DNA of 64,000 nt from NCBI GenBank assembly GCA_949358305.1, contig OX442316.1:15872001-15936000 (forward strand). Direction: 5' to 3'. The translations under genes were made by a program, and so were the position numbers. The notes below the pieces were generated by a model. That model did no database searches and had not been told where the DNA came from. It saw only the letters and a program-made list of their open reading frames with translations. The stretch comes from Strigamia acuminata. Taxonomy: Eukaryota; Arthropoda; Chilopoda; Geophilomorpha; Linotaeniidae. Below, one piece after another: positions 51,584-62,943 of the stretch. The number at the start of each line of letters is the position of its first letter. Position 1 is the first letter of the stretch.

Positions 51584-53100
51584 TTACATAAACACACTTA
51601 TGACGTCATACGTGAGATGGGCCAAGATGCCGCCGCAAACTGTCGCGACCCAATAAAGAATGAATGTCTCCATGACGTAATATTGGTCGATATTGCAATT
51701 CATTACACGAACTACGATCGGGTTTATGTATCCGCCTGTCAATTTGATGCCTAGGTTAAAATTAGAAGAGAAAAACATTCAAAGATTGATAGTTGCAGAT
51801 TCGACACTGCGAGGTTCCATATCAATTATAGGCCTACTTATACTCCACTTTTACTTGGTGGCAAAAAATTCATTTTTGGTGGATAGCTTGGTGCATTTTT
51901 ATGTGCAAAAATGGAGCCGAGACTAAGAAAAAATGCATTTTTACGTTGATCAATGCATTTTTAGGTGCAAAAATGCATTTTTTTGATACAAAATGAAAAA
52001 AAAAATGCATTATCAGGCGCTTTGACGCATTTTTTGGCACATTAATGCATTTTTACGTTGATAAATGCATTATATGTGCAAAAATGCATTTTTTTTAGAC
52101 ACAAAATGAAGAAAAAATGCATTATCAGGCGCTTTGACGCATTTTTTGGCACATTAATGCATTTTTACGTTGATAAATGCATTATATGTGCAAAAATGCA
52201 TTTTTTTTAGACACAAAATGAAGAAAAAATGCATTATCAGGCGCTTTGATGCATTTTTTGGCACATTAATGCATTTTTAGGCACTTTAATGCACTTCTAG
52301 GCACATAAATGCACTTTGTACGTATAAAAATTCATTTTTGGATGCAAAATTTACTCTTAGACTAAAAAAATGCAAAAAAAAATATAAAAAAGAGGAACAT
52401 TAGAAATTTTACACCTTTTTTTGCAAAATATTAACAAAAAGAGCGCTTTTTGACATACGCAGTGTCTTTCGTCGCATTAATTACTCGTTGTCACAAGAAT
52501 AGCGGCCGACATAGCGAGGACGACATTTCTCCACACACGAGACAAATTGTGCTTTCCAAATAATTCGACAAATCGCTCGACAAATGATAGACACGTGACT
52601 ATAGGAATCCCGACCATTAATGAGGAATCTGAATGCGGACAACGATCGTACGACTTCACAATCCACACCGTTCTAACACTGTCGAAATAAAGAAATAAAT
52701 AAATAAGATTCATTAGGGTTAGTAATTTGGCTCGTTCTCGTCAGAGTGCGACTTACTACATGAAGAGCCAGCAGGCCAGTACGTGCATGAATATTATGGG
52801 TACGCTGATGATGGTGCCGTGTAAGATGAGGGTTTCAATGTAATAGCTCGGGTTGCCCAACGTCTCATCGGCGATGAAGTTCCAAGTGAGTTCTACGAGG
52901 AAATTGGCTATTGTGATTTCTCTGGCAGATTTTAAGAGGTGGTCGATGATTGATTGCGCGGCGCAGATTTCAAACATGGAGAGAAATTCTTCGAAGACGA
53001 GGTTTGAATGGTTTCCTGACAAGGTTCTGATTATGACGTGGAAGTAGTAAGCCAGGATGTTGAGTAGAGTGAGATAGACGAGGCAGATTGTTAAAGACAT
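51584..53100 (-). CDS. AQP11/12-like superaquaporin A
   Basis: Six-helix membrane channel of the unorthodox aquaporin branch. 234 residues in three exons: 53100-52757, 52678-52485, 51750-51584. The first pore box is N-P-S (LGNPSYYIETL), the second N-P-I (GGYINPIVVRV). Family context: YWVATVCGGILAHLTYD after the second box, as in AQP11 YWLAPSLGILL. The Cys normally nine residues after the second box is at position seven here. It is shorter than AQP11 (271) at the N-terminus. It is the end member of the minus-strand array and converges on aladin, with 110 bases between stops. Confidence 0.82.
51895..52340. repeat. 112-base repeat rich in ATGCATTTT in aquaporin A intron
   Basis: Nearly three copies of a unit of about 112 bases (for example TTAGACACAAAATGAAGAAA, then ATTATCAGGCGCTTTGACGC) flanked by shorter TGCATTTTT repeats. 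Confidence 0.88.
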
Positions 53101-53169
53101 CGCAGGCGCTGCTAGTCGGCATCCATTTTGGATTTTGGTGTATTGTTGGGAGCGGAAATTGGGGCGAAA

Positions 53170-53640
53170 ATGTTGTAAGATTTTTCACAAAAATTGTCTA
53201 AAAAATTGTCTAAAATTGTCACAACTTGTCAAAAAAATTGTCAAAATTGACAAACATTATCAGATATTGTCAAAAATTATCAAAAAATTATCAAAAATTG
53301 CCAAAAATTATCAAAAAATTATCAAAAATTGCCAAAAATTATCAAAAAATTATCAAAACTTGTCAAAAAGCATTGAAATTATGAATAATTATCAAAACTA
53401 TCAAAGATTATCAAAAATTGTCACAAATTGTCAAAATATTGTTAAAATTGACTAAAATTTATCAGTTTGTCAAAAGTTTTCAAAATCTATCAAAAATTAT
53501 CAAAAAATTATCAAAAAATTATCAAAAACTGCCAAGAATTGTCAAATATTGCCAAAACTTGTCAAAAATTATCTGAAATTACGAAAAATTATCAAACATT
53601 GTCAAAAATTGTCAAAAATTGGCAAAATTGACAAGGTAAT
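53170..53640. repeat. TTATCAAAAATTGTCAAAAA array between aquaporins A and B
   Basis: Short units of 9-12 bases (ATTGTCAAAA, ATTATCAAAA, ATTGCCAAAA) fill the spacer between the start of A and the stop of B. Confidence 0.92.
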
Positions 53641-53654
53641 CACAAAACTACACT

Positions 53655-55728
53655 TTAATACTCTATTAATTCAGCAGTGTACAATTCCGAAAATTGATTA
53701 TACGAATCAACTATCGCTTCAACCCACAAATTAATTTGTCCTTTTAATTTATCCCAATACTTCCTCACATACACAAAACACTTATCAAGATACGAAATGA
53801 AATTATTTTGAGATAATAATGGAAACTCGTAAGCCAAACGTGCCGAGAGGACACCGACGATAGGCCCAATCCAATACACACTACAATACAAGAACGGACG
53901 TTGTAGAAAACACGTGTAGAACAAACAAGTGGCTAGAACAGGGTTTAACATGCTCCCTGTATAAGACCAACCTGAAATTTTAATTTTAATTAAAATTTAA
54001 TTAAATTAAATTATGAGTTTGATTGAAAGTATTTACCAATTACAACCAGAATAAAAATAATAATTGCTTGCGTTAAGCCTTGTTCCAAAATTGGGTACTT
54101 ATGTCCAAGCAAGTGGGTAAATAAGGAATTAGAAAATGATAAAGTCGCTTCTATTAACAATCCGGGTAGTAATGCCACGTTTAGATATGAGTGGCATCTT
54201 TCAACGTAGATCTCCGTCAAATATCGAATTCTGTATTTGTAGGAGAATTCAAAGGAAAATAAATGTCTTTTTCTTTATCTTATCACTCGTTTGAAAGTTT
54301 AAAATCTATTTTCAGCAGTTCAAAATCACCGAAAATTATTGCGATAATTTCCCTTGAGCTCGTGTGTGCTTCAAAAATAGATTGAAATTAACAAGAATAC
54401 TTTTTGTAATACCGTATTATCCCGCTCTAAGTCACACGCCATTGGACATGGGTTTACCAGGTTTTACACTTCTAAACCCTATGTTTAGAAAGTCTAATAA
54501 AACGGTTCTGTCCGTCTGAAAAATCGTGTAGAAGGAGTTTAGAAGTCTAAGATGTAATGCTTCCATGCATTACAGATACAATTGCTTGTTTGGAATTACA
54601 GCCAAACAGTTTATACCGCATGCGGCTTAAAGCGGGGTAATACGGTATATTTTTGCACTTTGTAAAATGTGTTATTAAATGCGTTCCAAATAAAATAATT
54701 AGTCAAGCATTTTCAAATGCATTTTTTAAATTGTATTATGAAATTCTGATAAATTCCTAAGATAATTTTCTCCTGGGGCACTTCCCATTGGTCGAAAGGT
54801 GACCAAGTGATATTATCAGGATAATTTATATGTCAAAGCCGGTGAAGCCTAAAACCAGGCTTCCAACTGGTCTTTGACAAATTATCATGGTCAATAGCAG
54901 GCGCAGAAGACATAAGTCTATTCGACCACGAACCAAGGATAACATGGTCACGTATCCGTGTGTTATTTCCTATTGATTTGTTCATGCATTGCTTGTCAAC
55001 TAAGCATGTTTGTTACCTGTTGTCATCCCAGAATACGGTGCTGCCTTCGGTGGCAAAATGCACCGAACATGTGGATAGGTGTCCATGTTATCCTTGGTTC
55101 ATGATTTCACGTAATCTTGACTTCAAAAAGGTCATTTCCTGTCAAGAGAAGACACTACATTTCGTCTTTTGACGATCGAATGCACCTATTAACCGTTTGA
55201 ACAAGTGATTACTTACAAAATAATTACCAATCCTGCCATTAATTGTGCTAGTATTGCAACCGAGTTCAAAAACAAACTCTCCTCTTCTAGAACGATTTTC
55301 TCTATGTAAACACTAACATTAGCATGTGAAAAAGTTTCAACACTACACAAATACAATTCTATCAGGAATTGGCAGAACACGTAATAGCGTGTAGCAAAAC
55401 TCGCGATAATAAAGTGAACTGCCGCCGTTTCCAGCGTTAAAACAAACTCTTGAGCAGCCGTATGATACTTGCTGTGTCGCATCAAACTCTCGCACAACAA
55501 GCGCCCGCTGTGACCAACTATCAGGATGTACAATACGATTAGACTGGCCGGTGCGTATCCTCCAAAGTACGGTAGGTCTGTTGATGTTCGGGTGACGTGG
55601 GTGAGGTTTGTGCATCGAATCAATGCGATATCGGGGAATGGCTCCGTAGATGTGTGCACCATTTTGGGAACAAGTTGGCATTGTTGGGCGTGATTACATT
55701 TGAGGCAGAAATTGTAACAATTGGACAT
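53655..55728 (-). CDS. AQP11/12-like superaquaporin B
   Basis: 340 residues from the first ATG; exons 55728-55217, 54230-54037, 53971-53655. First box degenerate N-V-S (SHANVSVYIEKI); second box N-P-V (GSMLNPVLATC). The Cys nine residues after the second box, a superaquaporin hallmark, is present (NPVLATCLFYTC). The block YWIGPIVGVLSARLAYEF follows. The first ATG lies only seven bases past the stop of gene C. An internal Met at 55662 (MVHTSTEPF) would give 318 residues and may be the true start, since the intervening DNA is also conserved downstream of gene D. Intron 1 (986 bases) carries inverted-repeat elements. Confidence 0.8.
54931..55099. repeat. 17-base perfect inverted repeat in aquaporin B intron
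   Basis: AACCAAGGATAACATGG (54931-54947) recurs inverted at 55083-55099, with looser pairing continuing inward. The interior is unique; this is probably the fold-back core of a mobile element. Confidence 0.7.
55130..55192. mobile_element. Terminal part of a TTAA-flanked element
   Basis: The stretch ending TTTTGACGATCGAATGCACC and TTAA (55189-55192) resembles the right end of the element at 63370-63742. The internal block near 54898 (AGCAGGCGCAGAAGACATAA) also resembles one at 63520. The left end was not found. Confidence 0.45.
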
Positions 55729-55735
55729 TTTTTTT

Positions 55736-57985
55736 TTATTTTTGCTCTGTGTGTGATTTTTTCTTGGTTAAAATGTTTTGGAAGTGTTGATGATTGTATA
55801 CACAGTGAGCTAAGACATAGCCATAACAAGTGCCGAGCCAAAATACAATGAAAAACTCAGATGCGGTGTGACCGGTGCAATAATAGTACAGAGCAGTTGT
55901 TATCACGGGGTTGCTTTTGCCTCTGACAGTCTTTGCACCTGTGAGGAATGGTGGGAGTTTTCAGGTGTGGTTTTGATTGGCGAGTAGAAACTTACGGATG
56001 AAGATGACCATTGTGTAGATGCTGGAAGAGACCAAATTGGTTTTAAGAATTGGGAAGTCGTAAGACAAGAGCTTGGCAAATAATTGGTAATGGAATTCTA
56101 TTAAACATTGGGTGAAACAGGATTGCAGTGGGAGTGATTTCAGCGGAGTGAAACATTCGTATTGCTGTGGTCTTGACCAAATTAAGTATCTGAAAAAACG
56201 TTGCGTAATTTATTCTGAAGTGAAAGTAAGCTCTGATTTGGAAATAAATGTAGAAGAAATTCTGTTTTTAAACGATTTTGATTTAAGGGGACGTATACCT
56301 ATACTCTAAACTTAGAGTTTTGGCACACTCTTGAATTCACAACTAAACACAAGACGCTTTGTCATTGCTCCGATACAACGTTGACCGTAATCCGGCTCAA
56401 CCAATTGGAAATAGGTCAACGTTGTATCGGTATCGCATTGATTTAGCGCGACCTCGATCCAGCACAACTAATTTCAATTTATTGCAACTCGGAGTACAGC
56501 AACTCAATCGTCAAAATTCAAACTGAATAAGCCAAAATTTTGTCAAAATTCAGTTGCCAACAACCGACTATTTGCAGACTAGCTGTCAGTTGTCATGCTA
56601 GGTTCCCACTTGACTGAATTCTGCCAGCAGAAAAATTTTAGGGCAGAAAGTTTTTAGGGCAGAAAATTTATCTTTTCTACTGTTGGTTCCCATCTGGCAG
56701 AAAAGTGGGCAGGAAAGTGGGCAGAAATTTGTATTAATTTGTTTCAAAAAATCGTTTACCACGTGCTACTGATCGAATGCAGGTAAAAAGTGTGCAGATT
56801 TGAGTGAAAACTATGCACTGGCAATCGGCAGAATACGGGCCGTATCGAATTAATCGAATGCGGCCAGTATTCTGCCGATTGCCCGAGCATAGTTTTCACG
56901 CGGATCTACGTACTTTTTATTCGCTTTGGATTGATCGAATGCGGCCCGTATTCTGCCGAATCTGCGCACTTTTTACCTGTATTCGATGATTTCGATCAAA
57001 CGCACGTGGGTTTTTGAAACAAAATTATTTGAAACAATTTCTTATTAACTTTAGATCGGGAAGCCATTTTTCATAAATTTTGCACAAAGGTCAATATGAC
57101 GTCACTGGGCAGAAAATCATCTGATTGGCTTGTGGGGTTTTCTGCAGCAGAAAAAATAGGAATAGAGTCTATTTTTTCTGCTCCCTATTTTCTGCCCAAA
57201 TAGGAGGAAGTGACGTCACAGTAGAAAATTTACTGGGCAGAAAACTGAATTTTCTGCTCTGTTTCAGTCAAGTGGGAACATAGCATCATTTGCTGTATAT
57301 CGAAGTGGGAACATATCATCATTCGCTGTATAATGAGTTGGTGGTTCTATTTTTCGCGGTTTATCGAGTCGCGGAAGATCGAGTTATGGAACTGGCTTTT
57401 CGCGCCACATGACACTCTCCTGATTTAAAGCGGGCTAGAAAAAGAAATTCAATTCTGTTTGTACACGACTTCTTTTGATTTAAAGTGGTTGTAAAAAAAA
57501 TTGCCTTTTTAAAATTTGTTTACTTACGAAGTATACGCTATACCGGCCAATATTTGGGAAGTAAGTAGACACAAATAGGTAATTGCTTCGTCCTCTTCAT
57601 CAATTAGACATTTTACTATATAACTTGAAGCACTCATTGATTTTTTGTTAACAACATATGACCACCACAGAATTATTAGGAAAATAATGAAATACTTGCT
57701 TAGTGTTTTGTGATTGTCTAGTGTGGCAAAAGTTGTGCATACTTCTAATGTGGTGACAAACTCTTGAAAGACACGAACCAGCAGTTGGTTGGATGTGATG
57801 TGACACATTAAGCGGAAGTGGTGGGAAACTAGGCAAGTTATCACAATGAATACAATGCTCCTGGTGATTGAAACATCCATTTGGTTGGGCTTAATACCAG
57901 GAACAACACCGGGAATAACACCAGGAGTAATACCAGGAAGAAGTATAGTCACATTAAAGTCATCATTAAAGTCATCAGACTCCAT
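55736..57985 (-). CDS. AQP11/12-like superaquaporin C
   Basis: 284 residues; exons 57985-57528, 56189-55996, 55938-55736. The N-terminus holds a short Pro/Gly repeat (PGITPGVIPGVVPGIKP). The first box is degenerate S-A-S (KSMSASSYIVKCL), the second N-P-V (KSNPVITTALYYYC), with the hallmark Cys nine residues on. It then has FWLGTCYGYVLAHCVYN, shared almost word for word with gene D. The stop codon is seven bases from the first ATG of gene B. The start MESDDFN is supported by the same start in gene D. Intron 1 contains a 692-base inverted-end element. Confidence 0.83.
56595..57286. mobile_element. 692-base MITE-like element with 23-base inverted ends
   Basis: The left end ATGCTAGGTTCCCACTTGAC (56595 on) and the inverse of the right end (to 57286) match over 23 bases with one mismatch. 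Multiple GGGCAGAAAA / TTTTCTGCCC stretches pair between the two halves, and a second fold-back occupies 56768-56990. The right end is partly repeated just outside (AGTGGGAACATATCATCATT). It lies in gene C intron 1. Confidence 0.75.
56768..56990. repeat. Nested fold-back inside the element
   Basis: ATCGAATGCAGGTAAAAAGT and an inverse copy near 56966-56987 bracket inner palindromic blocks, including CAATCGGCAGAATAC and its inverse GTATTCTGCCGATTG. The centre could form a cruciform. Confidence 0.7.
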
Positions 57986-58182
57986 TTTGCCTATTGTTGG
58001 GAATGAACCTGCTGTGACAGTGTTGAAAAACAGCGTTGTAACATTTTATTTGTCAAACTTTCTCACTACAAAGTGAGGAATAATTATAGTCTGTAACCAA
58101 GATTCAAGTAAAATAATCTAGGCCTAAAATCAACTGGTGAAGCGATCTAATAACACCTCAGTGTTGACACAAAAGGCTTATT

Positions 58183-58261
58183 CGTATATTGTGGACACCA
58201 TTTTGGCATCAAGTTAGCATTGTTGCAACAATTGAGGCAGAAATTGTAACAATTGGACATT
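58183..58261 (-). pseudogene. Relic of a gene B 5' end downstream of gene D
   Basis: The 31 bases next to the gene D stop are identical to those between gene C and gene B. They include the ATG one base past the stop and, further on, the AAAATGGTG start context of gene B. A net loss of seven bases shifts the frame and it then stops. This suggests that a C-B pair was duplicated to give D and a lost B copy. Confidence 0.6.
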
Positions 58262-60145
58262 TTATTCTACTTCGATTTCTTGTATTGTTTCTGTTTTGCT
58301 TAATTTCTTTCCTAATTGACTTTGGAAATGTTGATGATTGTATACACAGTGAGCTAAGATACAACCCATACAAGTGCCGAGCCAAAATACAGTGAAAAAA
58401 TCAGATACAGTGTGACCGGTGCAGTAGTAGTAAAGAGCAGTTGTTACCACAGGGTTGCCTTCGCCTCTGGTAGTGTTTGCACCTGTTTGGAACGGTAGAA
58501 GTGTTCAATTCGTTTCGTGATTGCCAGCTAAGAACTTACGGATGACGACGAAAATTGTGGTGATGCTGGTGTAGACCAAATTGGATGCAAGAACGGGGAA
58601 ATCACGAGCCAAGTGCGTTGCAATTAACTCGTAATGAAATTCTATTATGCATTCACCGAAGAGGGCTAGAATTGGTATTGATTTCAACGGAGTGTCACAG
58701 TGTCCGTAGTACTCTGGTATTGTCCATATTACATATCTGAAATAATGCTACGTCATACATTTTAATTGGAATTACCCGGTGTGCTCTGTTTTGGACATTC
58801 TCAAGACAAATGTAAATTTGTACGTGGTAAATTTATGTGAAAAAGTAGATATACGAAAGAAATATGGCATTTAATTGTTGTAGTTAACTTTCATATTAAA
58901 GAATAATGTCTCTGCAAATTTTTTTTTCATATAATACAATTTTTAGTAAGAGTATGTAAACTTATGATGACATCTGTAAATGCTGAGCACGTGCCGACTG
59001 CGCCTGAAAGCAGACTAAATCAGCAATACAAAAGTATACAGTCGAATCTCGTTATCACGAAGCGCGATATAACGAATTTTTCATTATAACGAATTTTAAA
59101 ATTATAACGAATTTTTCAGTATAAAGAATTTTAAAATTATAACGAATTTTAAAATTATAACGAATTTTAAAATTATAACGAATTTTAAAATTATAACGAA
59201 TTGTTCATTATAACGAATTTTTCATTATAACGAATTTTTCATTATAACGAATTTATCATTATAACGAATTTATCATTATAACGAATTTATCATTATAACG
59301 AATTTATCATTATAACGAATTTATCATTATAGCGAATTTTTCAGAAAACGAATTTTTCATTTCAACGAATTTTTCATTTTAACGAATTTTTCATTTTAAC
59401 GAATTTTTCATTTTAACGAATTTTTCATTTTAACGAATTTTTCATTTCAACGAATTTTTCATTTTAACGAATTTTTCATTCTGACGAATTTTTCATTTTC
59501 ACGAATAATAAAAATGGCTCGGTTGGTTCGTTGGCCATGGAACACCATGTTAAAAAATTTTGATATAACGAATTTTCGTTATAACGAACCGATTTCTCGG
59601 GTTCCTTGCGATTTGTTATAGCCAGGCTCGACTACAATTCACAATTTGAACTGTATTTGTAGCTAAGCGTTGATTTTGTCTTAAGATTTCCATAGCGGAG
59701 TACAACCGGTTTATACTACTTACGAAGTGTACGCTGTACCAGCCAATAGCTGGGATGTAAATAGACACAAATAGCTAATTGTTTCTTCCTCTTCAATCAA
59801 GCATTCTACTATATAACTCGAAGGACTCATTGACTTTTTCTCAACAGCGTACGACCACCACAGAATGATTAGGAAATTAATGAAATACTTGCTTAGCATT
59901 TTAATATTGTCTAGTGTGGCCAAAGTCGTGATTATTTCTATAGTGGTGACAAACTCTTGAAAGACGTGAAGCAAAAACTGATTAGTTGTGTAGATGTTGC
60001 ACAATATGCGACATTGGTGGGCAACGAAGCAAATGATTATGATGAGTAAAATGGCCCTGGTGGAATGAGCTCGCCGATCGACTTGAGGGTTGAAACCAGG
60101 TTTAACACCAGGAAGAAGTACAGTCACATTGAAGTCGGACTCCAT
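58262..60145 (-). CDS. AQP11/12-like superaquaporin D
   Basis: 279 residues; exons 60145-59724, 58736-58540, 58482-58262. It is a close paralogue of C. The first box is S-P-S (KSMSPSSYIVECL), the second N-P-V (GNPVVTTALYYYC), with Cys nine residues later, then FWLGTCMGCILAHCVYN. The start MESDFNVTVLLPG matches C; the frame is open 19 codons further to an ATG at 60202, which I consider less likely. A sequence homologous to the gene B start follows immediately after the stop. Intron 1 holds a Tigger/pogo-like element. Confidence 0.83.
59039..59632. mobile_element. Tigger/pogo-like MITE with internal tandem array
   Basis: The left end CAGTCGAATCTCGTTATCAC, preceded by TA, and the inverted right end (GGCTCGAC followed by TA) resemble pogo/Tigger termini. 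The interior (59085-59510) is a tandem array of ATTATAACGAATTTTTC units, which look derived from the terminal repeat itself. Located in gene D intron 1. Confidence 0.75.
59085..59510. repeat. ATTATAACGAATTTTTC minisatellite
   Basis: About 24 units of 17-18 bases inside the Tigger-like element. Confidence 0.93.
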
Positions 60146-60257
60146 TTTGCTTATTGTTAGAAATGAAGCTGCTATGTCAGTGTTGAAAACGGTTTCGTAC
60201 ATTTTATTTGTCTGTCAGACTTTATTGATGCTACAAAGTGAGGAATAACTATAGTCT

Positions 60258-62691
60258 CTAATCAAGATTCAGGTAGATTAAAATAGGCCAAATACCAATC
60301 ATTGGAGCGAGCCAATACACAAAGAAAATATCGCTTGTAATTTTGCCATTGCATCCATACTGCACACTAGATGCCAATAGGGGATTGTAGTAATAACCGA
60401 CTATAGAAACATCTACAACACAATAAATTGCAGTTATTCAAGAAATAGATGGAGAAAAGCAGGACTTGTTGCAAAGCGCTAATTAATTATTGGATTTAAG
60501 AATTTCCTTTTTAGCGACGCGATTTTAGCGATGCCGTTTATAAGGTGCTTAGATGCAGTTAGGTTAGGTTAAAACACCTCTGAGGGCACTGAAATTGCAT
60601 GTGCCCCAGTGTTGGTGCCCCATGTGGTTGCACTGCTGATCCTAGTACACTTGTAATCAGTTTCCGATGTAGGAAATCGGTCTGCCAACGGAATAAATTG
60701 GTACTCACAAATTTCATTCCAGTCTTGGATTGTCTGAGAGATATATTAAGGGGTTTCATTAAATCAGCGATTATTGTGATTAGTTGATTATTGCAATAAT
60801 CATAATCACTCAATTATTGAGGGCCCAACAAAAATCTGATTATGTAATTATTGGTACGATGGGCGGAATTGTTTAAATTTTAACCTAAATACATTGCAAT
60901 TGTTTAAAAAAAGTTTTTACAAATAATTGCAACTACCTAACTCGTTTCATGTGTTCAGTTTAACCTAAACTGAGCAGACTTTGTTAAATTATGACCTTGT
61001 GTAGTTGAAGCGGGTCTGGCGCCGCCATGTTGGTTTCAGTCGAGAGAGCACTTATAATCGGCCCAAGTTAGCATGGTTTGGGATGATTACTTGATTAGTT
61101 GCTTAGTTGCTTATTTGATGAAATGATTATTCTCGGGATTGGTTGAATCCAGTCACATGACACATCAAGTAATCGACTAATCAAAGTAATCAACTAATCA
61201 CTCATTTAATGAAACCCCTTATTGTGTCCCTCAGAAAAGTTAACTTTCTGGCAAGTCGATGCAACGGAAAGCCGACCTTAAGCATGCCCTGGCTTATCAA
61301 TAAAACTACCACTGATGATAGTTATCCAATAAATCCATAATTAAATCCAATTATTATTGGCGTCTTTACAATTCCGTTGGAATGGAAAAGCAAAATAATC
61401 ATAATTACATGTGAGAATTATTAATGCGGTAAGTGCTGTCGCCCACAGCAAGTGTCTGAAAAACGCCACTGTCTGTCCAAAGTGCACATTGAGGCGGTCA
61501 ATAAAATTAAAGAAAGCCAGAAGTACGCCTGCAGGAAAAGTTGCAAATGTCATTTTCCGTTGGCATACATATTCAGTCTCGTCGCTGTCTTCTATCACCC
61601 ACAAAAGCTTCGGAAGTAAACTGAAATTAAAGGGACAAACACGTCATGAAAATGCTTTATCTTGATTGGCTATTGTTCAAAAATAAACTGTCAGGAGTCA
61701 GGACCAACATTTTTTGACTTTCATGGAATGCGTTCATATTTGACAAATAATAGTATTGGGAATGCATTTCATAATACATTTCACAAAATGATTTACCCGG
61801 TATAGTGCGAGTTTTACCGGCATGCTGATAAACCCCATTTTTACTGGCATGCCAGAAGTGAGCCATAAAAAGCATTTTTAGATGTCCAAAATGTAGGAAA
61901 TTGGCCTAAATTTCTATAAATTTTCCCAAATTTTAGTAATAATCTTCAGAATATCAAGAAAAATCAAATTTCACGCTCAAATTCCAACAAAAAACCCAAA
62001 AACCAGGTTTTTCACTTATAGCGGCATGCCCGTACATTTTGTTTGACCGTAATTCCAAAAACCTTAAAACCAGTTGAGACGTTGCGAGTTGCCACTAACA
62101 GTCAAAAGATGTGGTTTACAGCATTAGTTTATTTTCGAATAAATATATTAATGAATTAATACCAAATAGCCAACAAATTGTGATTTATAGGAAATTCTTA
62201 CAGCCACGCCAATCTAGCAGTCGTTATTTCCACCATCAAAATCGTAAAAATAAACAGGAAATTGTCGTCTTCCCCAATGACAATCTTCTCCAAGTAATAG
62301 GCCGGATGTGCATACACACCGCCCTTAATTTTCGAATTGTGGTAACCCCACCAGAAAAACAGCAGAAAAATAATAAAGTTCATGACCATACTTGGCAAAT
62401 ATCTGGCCAAAACCGTCGTTTCGAATCCAGAGCCAACCACTTCCAGCGTGAAGAGGAATTCTGCCAAAGGTATGTACAGTTTGGGATTGAAGGCTGACTG
62501 GTGAGTGTAACGACGCACGAGGAACGTGGCTAAGTTCAGCAGCACGAGATTGAGCAGATGCAGATTCACGGTTCTGTCATCATCCCTAGTAAACGAGAGA
62601 GAGCGAGATCGGTGAGAGTTGAACCTTTTTACGGCGCAATAACTCACCCGTCGAGATTGGGTTCTGCGCTATCCAACTCGGAATTTTCCAT
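60258..62691 (-). CDS. AQP11/12-like superaquaporin E
   Basis: 264 residues in four exons: 62691-62648, 62585-62202, 61620-61409, 60412-60258. It starts MENSELDSAEPNLDG. First box H-P-A (VYAHPAYYLEKIVIGE), second N-P-L (YYNPLLASSVQYGC) with Cys nine residues on, then FVYWLAPMIGI, the closest of the array to the AQP11 YWLAPSLGI block. The extra first exon of 14 codons is not seen in A to D. It is divergent from gene F (252 bases). Intron 3 (996 bases) contains a 473-base inverted-end element. Channel selectivity cannot be read from the sequence. Confidence 0.85.
60748..61220. mobile_element. 473-base MITE-like element in aquaporin E intron
   Basis: The ends AAGGGGTTTCATTAAAT...GATTA (60748-60773) and the inverse at 61195-61220 pair over 26 bases with a few mismatches. 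Both sides show ATT directly outside, a possible 3-base target duplication. The interior is rich in GATTATTG / CAATAATC inverted motifs. Confidence 0.7.
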
Positions 62692-62943
62692 TTGTTTTTG
62701 CGCTTAAACTGCAGGTATCTTGAAAACATAATAACCGCCAACCAAATCCAGACATGTTTGCATTGTTGCATAACTAAACACGGTTTCATTCTTGCAATCA
62801 TCGAGATTGAAGCGCCGTTGATGACAAAATAGTGCGGCAGCTTCGCTAAGTTTGCACTAGATGGCGCTGCAGAATTGTGCCGTTTATGCCAGGCAACAAT
62901 GGACTGGCGGTGAATTATTCTGGGGTTATGGATTCTACGAGTC

